From: CAVVKW01 sp963749035
Lineage (GTDB): Bacteria; Verrucomicrobiota; Verrucomicrobiia; Chthoniobacterales; JAATET01
Assembly: GCA_963749035.1 (NCBI GenBank)
Contig: CAVVKW010000002.1
Coordinates: 868,001 to 932,000, forward strand
Direction: 5' to 3'
Length of the DNA stretch: 64,000 bases
Of the stretch, positions 1-7,907 are shown in pieces. The translations under genes and the position numbers were made by a program. Position 1 is the first letter of the stretch; each line of letters starts with the position of its first letter. The notes beneath the pieces are model-generated. The model saw only the letters and a program-made list of their open reading frames with translations, searched no databases and was not told the DNA's origin.

Positions 1-885
1 GTCCTGCACGAGAGTTACGCGGGGCGGGGTGGCCCCTTGCGTCCAAAGCGCGTAATGAGCATCACCAAAAGCCTCGTCGCCGTGGCGGGTTTCGCCGCGG
101 CGGGTGAAGGTTGGCTCGATCTGGACGAACCCGTCGCCCGGACCATCACGGAGTGGACCGGGCAACGAGCCGACGTCACGCTGCGACAATTGCTGAACCA
201 AACTTCCGGGCTCGCCTCCGGTCATTCCACGATCTACGGGCGAGCCGTCCGCGACAAAGTAGCCGCCGCGCTCCGACTCGACGTCGTGACGACGCCCGGC
301 ACGCGGTTCGACTACGGCGCCGGGAATTACGAGGTATTCGGCGAAGTGCTGCGGCGGAAACTCGCCGCTCGGTGCCGTCGCACCGTCGTGGATTACGTCA
401 CCGAAGTCCTGCGGCCAACCGGCGCTTCCCTCGGAGGCTGGGACCGGGACCGGAATGGCGAGCCATTTTATTCGACGGGAGCCTGGCTGACCGCACGGGA
501 CTTGGCGCGCTTCGGCGAACTCGTCCGCACGAGGGGGCGAGCGGGGATCTGGCCGGTCATTCCAGCAACGGCGTTCGACACCGCGCGCCTCGGCTCAGCC
601 GCGAATTCCATGTATGGACTGTCCTTCTGGCTGAACCGTAACGCACAACGCAGCGACGCCGAACCCATTTCCGTCGAGGGCACACTCGGCGACGAACTCG
701 CGCCCGATCAATGGGCCCGATCTTCGCTCTCGGCGACCGCTCCCTCAGACCTCATCGCGATGATCGGATCGGGTGGCCTCCGCTGCTACATCCTGCCGGC
801 CGAAAAGATGGTCTTGGTTCGTTTCGGAAATGGTCACGGGTTTTCCGACGCCGAATTCCTCGCAAAATTCTTCGCAAACCAGTGA
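1..885 (+). CDS. Serine hydrolase, beta-lactamase/PBP-like family (5' end outside window)
   Basis: The reading frame is open to the first base, so the start lies upstream; a TTG at 37 is only an internal codon. The active-site SxxK motif reads SITK, with the Ser codon at 58-60. It is followed by the family segment LLNQTSGL and by YGAGNYEVFG, which sits where the Tyr-x-Asn motif is expected. This matches the class C beta-lactamase / D-aminopeptidase / esterase superfamily (PF00144). Substrate cannot be told from sequence: members act on peptides, esters or cyclic amides. The N-terminal export region is not visible, so location is unknown. The next gene starts 45 bases downstream on the same strand and shows no functional link. 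Confidence 0.8.
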   Translation, partial: VLHESYAGRGGPLRPKRVMSITKSLVAVAGFAAAGEGWLDLDEPVARTITEWTGQRADVTLRQLLNQTSGLASGHSTIYGRAVRDKVAAALRLDVVTTPGTRFDYGAGNYEVFGEVLRRKLAARCRRTVVDYVTEVLRPTGASLGGWDRDRNGEPFYSTGAWLTARDLARFGELVRTRGRAGIWPVIPATAFDTARLGSAANSMYGLSFWLNRNAQRSDAEPISVEGTLGDELAPDQWARSSLSATAPSDLIAMIGSGGLRCYILPAEKMVLVRFGNGHGFSDAEFLAKFFANQ

Positions 886-930
886 GAGCGAATTGCTGGA
901 CAGCTACTCAGCCCGAAGCGAACCTTCGGC

Positions 931-1971
931 ATGCCCCCCCGAAAATTTCCCCTGAGCCTTACCGTTGGAATCTTGTTCTCGACGTCGCTGATTCTGCCCG
1001 CCGCCGAACCAACCCCGGCCGAACTCGCCGCACTCCGGCAGGCGTTGGCTGAGATCCGGGCTAACCAGGAAGCTTTCCGCTCGAGTGCCATGTCTCAGTC
1101 GCTCAGTCGACTGAAGCAGGCGACGGGCTCGCCCCTCGCAGCGATCAACGCCTACGTCGAAGCGGTTGCGATCGATCAGTTCGGAGACGAACCCGGTGCA
1201 CGCGTCGAGTTCGGCGACTGGCGACAGGACAATTCCGACCTCCTGGCCAGCGACGCCATGCGAACCGCCGCGATTCTCCACCTGAAGTATTTGTCACTCA
1301 CGCTCAACCGAGCGATGAATCCAGATCAGCCGCCCAACCTCGATGCGATCGTCGGTTACATTCGAGAGGCGGCCGCCGCTCAGCCTCTCTTCCAGAATCC
1401 GGACGATGACCGGATGCAGAAAGATTCGAAAAAGCAGCTGCGGGAGCGAATCAAGAGCTTAACGGACGAGCCCCTGAACAAAGCTCCGTTCGTCAGGGCC
1501 TACAACCTCGGACCCCTCATTAGTGGACTGAAGGATTGGGAAATGGCACCCGGAAAGTTGAACGAGATGCTCAACACCACCGTGCGACCGATCCTCCGAA
1601 CGAACGAAGATCCCCGCCTCCTCGAAACGTGGGACCTCCAAGTCGAAATGACTCGTGGAATGGCCTCCGACTGGGATCGTCAACAGCCAGAATCGAAGCT
1701 AAACAGCGAGCAGCTTCCGCGACTGGCGTGGTCGAAGGCCAATGACCAGATCGTCCTCGGGGACTCAGCGGCCGCCTACCAAACGATGCTTCGGCTCATT
1801 CAGACCTATCCCAGTCACCCCGACGCCTTGAAGTGGATCGCCCAGCTCTCGGAACTTGTCGCACCGCCGGAAACCCCAGCCGCACCAGAAAGCGCGGAGC
1901 AACCAGCGCAGACGCCGACCGGCGAAAACGCTCCGGAGGCCGCCGCACCGGCGGCGCCTCCGGCAGACTGA
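931..1971 (+). CDS. Secreted protein of unknown function with Pro/Ala-rich tail
   Basis: I do not recognise the family. The 346-aa product begins with a basic residue pair and a hydrophobic stretch (residues 8-25, ending LPAAEP), a plausible Sec signal peptide. The middle is largely helical by composition, with no catalytic motif that I can name. Residues from about 310 to the end form a low-complexity Pro/Ala/Glu tail, probably disordered. The ATG at 931 is chosen because it places the signal peptide at the N-terminus. The gene converges with the SPFH gene, whose stop is 9 bases away. Confidence 0.65.
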   Translation: MPPRKFPLSLTVGILFSTSLILPAAEPTPAELAALRQALAEIRANQEAFRSSAMSQSLSRLKQATGSPLAAINAYVEAVAIDQFGDEPGARVEFGDWRQDNSDLLASDAMRTAAILHLKYLSLTLNRAMNPDQPPNLDAIVGYIREAAAAQPLFQNPDDDRMQKDSKKQLRERIKSLTDEPLNKAPFVRAYNLGPLISGLKDWEMAPGKLNEMLNTTVRPILRTNEDPRLLETWDLQVEMTRGMASDWDRQQPESKLNSEQLPRLAWSKANDQIVLGDSAAAYQTMLRLIQTYPSHPDALKWIAQLSELVAPPETPAAPESAEQPAQTPTGENAPEAAAPAAPPAD

Positions 1972-1979
1972 GCGAATTC

Positions 1980-2939
1980 CTACTGGAGGTAGGGGGTCGT
2001 CGGCACCGGTGTGGGCGTCGGCGTTGGCGCGGGCTTCGAGTCGCCCGAAGCGATGTCATTCACGTTGATAAAGGGGACCGCTCCCGAACCCGAGATGCGA
2101 GGCACCGCCCCGTCCCAACGTTCGATGGCCCGAAGCTTGATGATGCTCGGATTATCACGAAGTGCGGCGGCTTCCAGCTCGATCGCCTTGGCGCGTGCCT
2201 CCGATTCCACCTGCGTCGAGTAGGCCTCCGCGTCGGCCGCAAGTTTGACCTCGGCCTCCTTCGCCTCAGCCTGCGTGACGCGCATGAGCTTCTCGTTCTT
2301 CGCCCGCAATGCTTCCTGCTCGGCCTTCACCTTGGCTTCGATCGCGGTGTTGAACTCCGCACTGAAGACGAAATCGGTGATCGCGACGTTCGCGAGTGTC
2401 ACGCCGTTCTGGACGTCTTTGTCGGAGAGCGTTTTCGAGATGAAGTCTTCGATGGCACTTTGAATCGCAATCTTTACCTCGGCTCGTTTGGTGACGAGTT
2501 CCTCCGCGGTGTATTGCGCCGTCACGGCCTTGACCGACTCCTGAATTGCTGGCTCGACGAGAGCGGCGGCCACCTTGCGAGTGTCGCCAATGCGCTGATA
2601 CATCTGCGGGGCAAGAGCTCCGTTGATCGAATAGGTCACGTTCACTTCGGTCGAAACGGTCTGAAGATCGCGCGAGGCCGCGGTGCTCTTCGCGTTGGTC
2701 GGCATCAGGCGGATGTCAATCTGCTCGACTGTATCAACGAACGGGCGTTTGAAGTGCAAACCCTCATCGAGAGATTTCTCCTGCACGGCACCGAGCCGCT
2801 TGACGACGCCGACGTGGCCGGCCTCGACCACGACGAACATGGCCGCGACGAGGAACAGCAAAAACGCCAGAACGACGATGATGGGAACGATGGCGGAATA
2901 GGCGGCGTTGCCGGCCTGGGAACTGCGGTGGTTTTTCAT
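1980..2939 (-). CDS. SPFH/Band 7 (prohibitin-like) membrane protein
   Basis: The 319-aa product has an N-terminal transmembrane helix (about residues 15-40) followed by EAGHVGVVKRLGAV, the typical opening of prohibitin-type SPFH domains. A long alanine/glutamate-rich coiled coil (about 190-260) and a Pro/Thr tail follow. Such proteins form ring-like scaffolds in the inner membrane, often with the FtsH protease; that role is family knowledge, not seen here. The frame is open 169 codons further upstream, but that stretch overlaps the next gene. The ATG at 2939 directly precedes the membrane anchor and is the sensible start. A small membrane protein lies 5 bases upstream in the same direction. 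Confidence 0.88.
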   Translation of the reverse strand: MKNHRSSQAGNAAYSAIVPIIVVLAFLLFLVAAMFVVVEAGHVGVVKRLGAVQEKSLDEGLHFKRPFVDTVEQIDIRLMPTNAKSTAASRDLQTVSTEVNVTYSINGALAPQMYQRIGDTRKVAAALVEPAIQESVKAVTAQYTAEELVTKRAEVKIAIQSAIEDFISKTLSDKDVQNGVTLANVAITDFVFSAEFNTAIEAKVKAEQEALRAKNEKLMRVTQAEAKEAEVKLAADAEAYSTQVESEARAKAIELEAAALRDNPSIIKLRAIERWDGAVPRISGSGAVPFINVNDIASGDSKPAPTPTPTPVPTTPYLQ

Positions 2940-2944
2940 AAAAA

Positions 2945-3322
2945 TTAAGTCGTGGTGGCCTGACGGGCGCGACGGGCAGCGATGAACGATCGCACGCAAA
3001 AGATCACGTAAACGAAGAGAATCAGACCCATTGCGAGCTGCATGTAGATGGCCATCGGCCGGACGAGTTCGACTCCCGACATCAGCTTGGGAATAGACAT
3101 CCCCAGTCCGCCGAGCGCCCCAACGACGCCAAGTAGCACGGCGAGATGAGCGAAAATGAGGTTCATCACGTGCCCCATTCGCGCGAGAGCACCGAATAGG
3201 ACGAGTGCTGCTCCGACGAAGGCAGGAATCAGCGCGGTGGGCGAATCCGCACCGGTGATGAAGTAACTGACGGCGCCAAGGACAATGAGGATGAGGCCAA
3301 AGAGAAGATGGATTGCGAACAT
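2945..3322 (-). CDS. Small four-helix membrane protein next to SPFH gene
   Basis: A 125-aa hydrophobic protein with about four predicted transmembrane segments (residues 3-22, 30-50, 55-77, 88-110) and a basic C-terminus (RSFIAARRARQ). I cannot name a family. It is transcribed with the SPFH gene only 5 bases downstream, so the two are probably co-expressed and may act together in the inner membrane. No charged catalytic residues lie inside the helices. Confidence 0.7.
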   Translation of the reverse strand: MFAIHLLFGLILIVLGAVSYFITGADSPTALIPAFVGAALVLFGALARMGHVMNLIFAHLAVLLGVVGALGGLGMSIPKLMSGVELVRPMAIYMQLAMGLILFVYVIFCVRSFIAARRARQATTT

Positions 3323-3405
3323 AAGATTGAGGTCGTGGGAGGGGCACGGTAGAGGGGCACGACCCGGAATTCAACCGCAACCGGGCAAGTTCGCCGCGTC
3401 TGGAT

Positions 3406-4167
3406 CTATAAAAGCTCGATCCCGACCGGACAATGGTCGCTACCAACGACTTCGGGATGAATGCTGGCTCCTTGAAGGCGGGGCCGAAGGCGTTCGGACA
3501 TCAGAAAGTAGTCGATGCGCCAGCCGACGTTCCTCGCCCGCGCCTGATTCAGGTAACTCCACCACGTGTAGGCGGCACGTCGATCGGGATGGAGAGCGCG
3601 AAAGGTGTCGATGAATCCCGCCGAGAGCAACTCGGTCATGCAGGCTCGCTCCTCGGGGGTGAAGCCGGCATTCGCGACGTTCGTTTTGGGATTTGCGATG
3701 TCGATCTCCTGGTGAGCGACGTTGAGATCGCCGCAGATGATAACTGGTTTCGTCCGATCGAGCGCGGCGACGTAATCGCGAAACGCGGGCTCCCAAGCGG
3801 TCGTGCGGTAGGGAAGCCGAAGGAGGCCTCGTTTCGAATTCGGAGTGTAAACGTTCACGAGGTGAAAGTCGTCGAACTCCGCCGTGATCACGCGACCTTC
3901 CGAGTCGTGATCCACGTGACCGATCCCGGTCGCGACGTTGATCGGAGCGACTTTCGAAAAGATGGCGGTCCCGGAGTAGCCGGCTTTCTCGGCGGAATTC
4001 CAGTGCCGCTGGAAATCCTCGGGCCAGGCGATTTCGGCAACCTGCTCGGGCCGAGCTTTGGTTTCCTGAAGACAAATGATATCGGCGCCAGACGCCGGGA
4101 GGTAATCGAGAAATCCCTTCTTCAGCACCGCCCGGATGCCATTCACGTTCCACGAGATCAGACGCAT
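3406..4167 (-). CDS. xthA: Exodeoxyribonuclease III (AP endonuclease, EEP fold)
   Basis: The 253-aa product opens with MRLISWNVNGIRA, the ExoIII strand carrying the metal-site Asn. It also has LQETK (metal-binding Glu), GDLNVAHQEID and a C-terminal GSDHCP with the catalytic Asp-His. These match bacterial XthA/ExoA, which cuts DNA 5' to abasic sites in base excision repair. An upstream ATG at 4182 would add five residues; the internal ATG at 4167 gives the usual family N-terminus. A second EEP-fold gene ends 11 bases upstream on the same strand, forming a tandem pair. Confidence 0.92.
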   Translation of the reverse strand: MRLISWNVNGIRAVLKKGFLDYLPASGADIICLQETKARPEQVAEIAWPEDFQRHWNSAEKAGYSGTAIFSKVAPINVATGIGHVDHDSEGRVITAEFDDFHLVNVYTPNSKRGLLRLPYRTTAWEPAFRDYVAALDRTKPVIICGDLNVAHQEIDIANPKTNVANAGFTPEERACMTELLSAGFIDTFRALHPDRRAAYTWWSYLNQARARNVGWRIDYFLMSERLRPRLQGASIHPEVVGSDHCPVGIELL

Positions 4168-4178
4168 CGCCAAAGGAA

Positions 4179-4961
4179 TCAACCGTGGTCGGAGCGATCG
4201 ATCCGGAAGTCGGCCGAGACGGCGTGGTGATCCGAACAGACCGTCGGAATCACCTCGGCCCGCGTGGCTCGCAGCCCATCGTTATAAAAGAGGTGGTCGG
4301 TGATGTAGGGACGATGGCGCCACGTAATTTCGGAGTTCTGGGCGGTCCGATATCCTGCCGCCCGGTATTGCTCGACCAGGCTATCGGTCGGGGCGCAGTT
4401 AAAATCTCCGCCGCAGAGAGTCGGCCCGACCGTCGCCCGCAGCTCCTCCTCGACTCGATCCCGCTGGCCCGGATACTCCATGCTGGAGGACCCAATCATG
4501 AAGAACGCTTGGAGGTGGGTGTTCATCAGTTGGACCGTGACACCCGCGAACTTCGTCTTGGCGGCAACGAGCTGTCGATACGACGGCGCCTTGCTCTCGC
4601 CTTCGAAGTCAAACCGGATCGGCGGCGGGGGGAGTTCGATGTTTTGGAAATCCACGAGCGGATTTCGGCAAAAGATGGCCAGCGCGATCCCGAACGGCAG
4701 TTCATCCGGATTCAGACGCGGGTAGGCAAAAACGGAATGATAATTGTCCAGCGACTCCGCGAGCCGCGTAAAATTCTCCGGAGGATCCGGTTGAGCGCCG
4801 CCGGGTTGGGCCTGCTCGACTTCCTGCAACAGATAGACGTCGTGCGGGTGGTCCTGAAGGAAAGCGATCGTGTCGTCGAGCCGAACGGGAGCGCGGCAGG
4901 GGTCATCTGCGTCCCACGCCTGACCAAACTGCATATTGAAGGTCATGACGCTGAGTTTCAC
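4179..4961 (-). CDS. Endonuclease/exonuclease/phosphatase (EEP) family protein
   Basis: About 260 aa. The metal-dependent EEP motifs are visible: MTFNMQFG at the N-terminus, LLQEVEQ, LMNTHLQAF, GGDFNCAPTDS and a terminal CSDHHAVSADF. No signal peptide is apparent, so it is probably cytoplasmic. The substrate (DNA, RNA, phosphoinositide or nucleotide) cannot be told. The start is uncertain: a GTG at 4961 gives VKLSVMTFN, while the ATG at 4946 begins inside the first strand. The longer open frame to 5189 has no homology-like content. It lies directly upstream of xthA, suggesting co-transcription and perhaps an old duplication. Confidence 0.8.
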   Translation of the reverse strand: MKLSVMTFNMQFGQAWDADDPCRAPVRLDDTIAFLQDHPHDVYLLQEVEQAQPGGAQPDPPENFTRLAESLDNYHSVFAYPRLNPDELPFGIALAIFCRNPLVDFQNIELPPPPIRFDFEGESKAPSYRQLVAAKTKFAGVTVQLMNTHLQAFFMIGSSSMEYPGQRDRVEEELRATVGPTLCGGDFNCAPTDSLVEQYRAAGYRTAQNSEITWRHRPYITDHLFYNDGLRATRAEVIPTVCSDHHAVSADFRIDRSDHG

Positions 4962-5127
4962 GGGAGGCAGGTAGTCGGGTTCGGCGGCGTCACGGCGAGC
5001 GGAGTCGCTTCTGATATAGCGGCGAGGGGGCTTAAAGGCAACCGCCGCAGAAGATTGAAGTCGCGTTTTCGAATCCTGCCGCGCCGAACAAGACCACGCT
5101 CGGCGATTGCAAAACACGCGGCCTTGA

Positions 5128-6996
5128 TTGACGCTTTCCCGCTTGGACCTTCGATCAAAAGTGACGGAATGGACCCGGCGGGCCCTCACCCGCGAGAACG
5201 CTGCGATCTTGGATCGCTGGCTACTGCGACTCGGCCCGCTGATCCTGCTCGTCCTCGCATTTCTGTATTACGGCCAATACTACCGATCGGACCTGAATCT
5301 CGGCGGCGAAGGTGGGACGGCCGCAGTCATCGCCATGCGCCTGAACGAAGGCTGGCTGCCCATTCGCGACACGTTTCTGGGTTACAACGTGATGTGGTTT
5401 TACCCGGTGGCTTGGCTGTTTCAAATCCTCGGGCCGGATTACGTCGCACTGCGCATCTACTTTTTTGCGATCTGCCTCGCGACGGCGGTGGTCGGATTTC
5501 TGGTCGTCCGGCGAGTGACGAGTCAGGGATGGCTCGCGGTCGGGACGGGGGCTCTGCTGGTGCTGATCCCGGGGATGATCTTTCGCAACTACATGGCGTT
5601 CCTGCCGGTGCTGTGCGGCTTCCTGTTTCTCCGCGCGTTCGTGCTCGAAGCTCCACCGGGATGGCGCCGCTGGATGTGGTGGGCATTCGCCGGAGCCGGC
5701 TTGGGATTGACTCTTCTCACGAGGGTCGATCTTGGGATTTTTCTCGCGGTCATTGCGATCGGGTTGGTCGTTCTCTACCCGTTCGGCGTGAGGGGCGAGT
5801 TTCTCCGACGGCTCCCGCGCGCGGCGGCGGCGGGCGCGGTTCTGGTCGCGACGGTGGTTGCGACGCACGTCCCGTTTGCGGTGGACGCCGAGCGGCGGGG
5901 TTTCGGATCGGATTTCCTCGGCCAATACCCGACCGAGATCAACCGACTCCAATACGAGTTTGGCAAGGAGGTGATCCCCGACGCGGAGCCATCCGCTGCG
6001 ATCCCGCCCAGATCAGCTTGGATCCGCGTCGCGAATCCGTCAGTCGACTCGCCCGGCGAGGTCGACGGTGACACCACGCGTCCCCGCGAAACTCTCAACG
6101 CGCTTTTCGAACAGCAATCGTTCTACGACGCAGCGTTCATCATCATCCTCCACCTCCCGATGCTGATTGCGGCGATCATTTTTGTCGTCGCCAGCACGGG
6201 ATTGCTCTGGGCGCTCGTTGCACGCGAGTCCGACCGACGAGCTGCGGCGCTAACCTGCCTCGTCACGCTCGGGGTCGCGCTGACCCTGTTCCCCCAGTAT
6301 TTTTTCTTCCGACCGGATACCCCGCACCTAAGCGAGTTTATGGTGCCGTTTCTGATCGCGATGGTCTGCGCCTGCTGGCACGGCGTGCGCTGGGCTCGCA
6401 ATTCGTGGGCTCTCAAGGTGCCGGTCTTCTCGTTTATCGCCCTCTGCCTCGTCGGCGAGACGCTGTATTTCTACCACTCCTTTCCGAAAGAGTCAGCCGG
6501 GACCATCGCAGCGAAACGCAAGCGGAGTCACGAATTCGTCGGCGACAACGGCGTGCGCGTCTGGCTGAAACGTCGTGAGCGGGAGCGGATCGCGTCGATC
6601 CACGAGGCCGTCGTCGTTCACTCGCAGCCGGACGATTGGGTGATCACCTACCCTTACTCCCCTACGATCAATTTCATGACGAATCGGCGTTCGTATCTGC
6701 GAAATCTCTACATCGACAACGTCACGGCGGGCGAAAATTGGACGAATTTCTCGATTTCTGAAATCGAAGAAAAGCGTCCGGCAGTCATCGTCATCGACGA
6801 GCGCGACATCAACGACACGGAGTATTCCCGTTTCAAAAATTGGGCTGCGCCCCTGCGCGAATACATCCGCACCCGCTACGTGCTCGTCGGCGTCTTCGGC
6901 GAGAACGAGATATTTGTGCGCCCGGATCGGCTCACCCCCGACTACCAACCGCAGGGCGGAGTTAACGCTGTCCAGATCGGCGGGCCGCAAACGTAA
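5128..6996 (+). CDS. Multi-pass membrane glycosyltransferase-like protein (GT39/GT83-like fold)
   Basis: A 622-aa integral membrane protein with about eleven hydrophobic helices between residues 35 and 460 and a soluble C-terminal part. The first loop, with acidic residues after helix 1 (GGEGGTAAVIAMRLNEG and then DTFLGYN), resembles the extracytoplasmic acidic loop of C-type glycosyltransferases that use polyprenyl-phosphate sugars. Assignment is by topology, not by a diagnostic motif. The start is TTG at 5128; a GTG at 5161 is a possible alternative. It is divergent from the EEP gene and is followed 5 bases on by the DUF58 gene. Confidence 0.6.
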   Translation: MTLSRLDLRSKVTEWTRRALTRENAAILDRWLLRLGPLILLVLAFLYYGQYYRSDLNLGGEGGTAAVIAMRLNEGWLPIRDTFLGYNVMWFYPVAWLFQILGPDYVALRIYFFAICLATAVVGFLVVRRVTSQGWLAVGTGALLVLIPGMIFRNYMAFLPVLCGFLFLRAFVLEAPPGWRRWMWWAFAGAGLGLTLLTRVDLGIFLAVIAIGLVVLYPFGVRGEFLRRLPRAAAAGAVLVATVVATHVPFAVDAERRGFGSDFLGQYPTEINRLQYEFGKEVIPDAEPSAAIPPRSAWIRVANPSVDSPGEVDGDTTRPRETLNALFEQQSFYDAAFIIILHLPMLIAAIIFVVASTGLLWALVARESDRRAAALTCLVTLGVALTLFPQYFFFRPDTPHLSEFMVPFLIAMVCACWHGVRWARNSWALKVPVFSFIALCLVGETLYFYHSFPKESAGTIAAKRKRSHEFVGDNGVRVWLKRRERERIASIHEAVVVHSQPDDWVITYPYSPTINFMTNRRSYLRNLYIDNVTAGENWTNFSISEIEEKRPAVIVIDERDINDTEYSRFKNWAAPLREYIRTRYVLVGVFGENEIFVRPDRLTPDYQPQGGVNAVQIGGPQT

Positions 6997-7001
6997 TCGG
7001 C

Positions 7002-7904
7002 ATGCCCGCTCCGGAGAAAAGCCCCCTGTTCTCTGCGGCGTTCCTTCACGCGCTCGAACGTCTGAGCTTAGCCCCGCGGCGAGCGGTGGACGGCAGGCAC
7101 CGAGCAGAATTGCGCTCGCGGCGAGCCGGATCGAGTTTGGAATTTGCCGAGCACCGGAGTTACGCGTTCGGCGACGATCCCCGCTCGCTCGACTGGAATG
7201 CCTACGCGCGGCTGGACCGCCTTTTCGTCAAACTTTTCCACGACGAGGAGGCGATCGCCGTCAACGTTCTCCTCGACGGCAGCAACTCGATGCGGTGTCC
7301 GATCGTCGGAGGCTCGGAGCGCTCTCGTTGGGATCACGGCCGACTGCTGACGGGAGCCTTCGCCTACGTTGCCCTGGCGGGGCAGCACGAAGTTTCCCTC
7401 GGCGTCTTCGGAGAGACACTCGGTGCGCGCCTCGGGCCGGTTCGGGGCCGGGCAAAGTTTCACGACGTTCTCGCGTTCCTAAAACGAGATAATCTTCCGC
7501 GTGGCGGCACCTCTCTCACCAAGAGCGTGACGGATGTCCGGGGGCGACGGCAGATGATCGTTGTCATCAGCGACTTCGCGGACTCTTCGGACACTGAGCG
7601 CTCGCTGAAGAAGCTCGCGCGCCGCGGCTTCGACGTGGTCGTCGTTCGGGTCTTCGACCCTGCGGAGGATGGCCGCGGATTGGACGGAGACTTGCTGGTC
7701 GTGGACTCGGAAACGGGCGAAGAGATCCCGGTCAGCGGATCGAGAATCAGCGTGTCCGAACGAGCACTTTCCAACGAGGCGGCAGCCCAAGCGTTACGAG
7801 CCCTCTGCCGGGCAAGCGCTTTCGGGTTTTACGACGCGTCGTGCGCGGTCGAGCCGACCGCAATGCTGGTCGAACTCGAGCGATCTGGGGCATTACGAAG
7901 ATAG
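7002..7904 (+). CDS. DUF58 domain protein (vWA-like, MoxR-associated family)
   Basis: The 300-aa product shows the DUF58 core: EFAEHRSYAFGDDPRSLDWN, then VKLFHDEEA and LLDGSNSM, which keeps the DxSxS metal-site pattern of von Willebrand A domains. Such proteins normally act with a MoxR-type AAA ATPase in envelope or stress functions. No MoxR gene is in this window. The downstream BatA-like gene starts 3 bases after the stop, so the two are translationally close and probably form one operon, possibly with the preceding glycosyltransferase. Confidence 0.85.
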   Translation: MPAPEKSPLFSAAFLHALERLSLAPRRAVDGRHRAELRSRRAGSSLEFAEHRSYAFGDDPRSLDWNAYARLDRLFVKLFHDEEAIAVNVLLDGSNSMRCPIVGGSERSRWDHGRLLTGAFAYVALAGQHEVSLGVFGETLGARLGPVRGRAKFHDVLAFLKRDNLPRGGTSLTKSVTDVRGRRQMIVVISDFADSSDTERSLKKLARRGFDVVVVRVFDPAEDGRGLDGDLLVVDSETGEEIPVSGSRISVSERALSNEAAAQALRALCRASAFGFYDASCAVEPTAMLVELERSGALRR

Positions 7905-7907
7905 TCG

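Noticed and set aside
1833..2948. 371-codon plus-strand frame across the SPFH gene
   Set aside because: It is the complement of the SPFH coding sequence; the minus strand carries clear Band 7 motifs.
4185..6071. 628-codon plus-strand frame over the EEP gene and the glycosyltransferase
   Set aside because: Arg/Gly-rich, no motifs, and it covers two well-supported genes in other frames.
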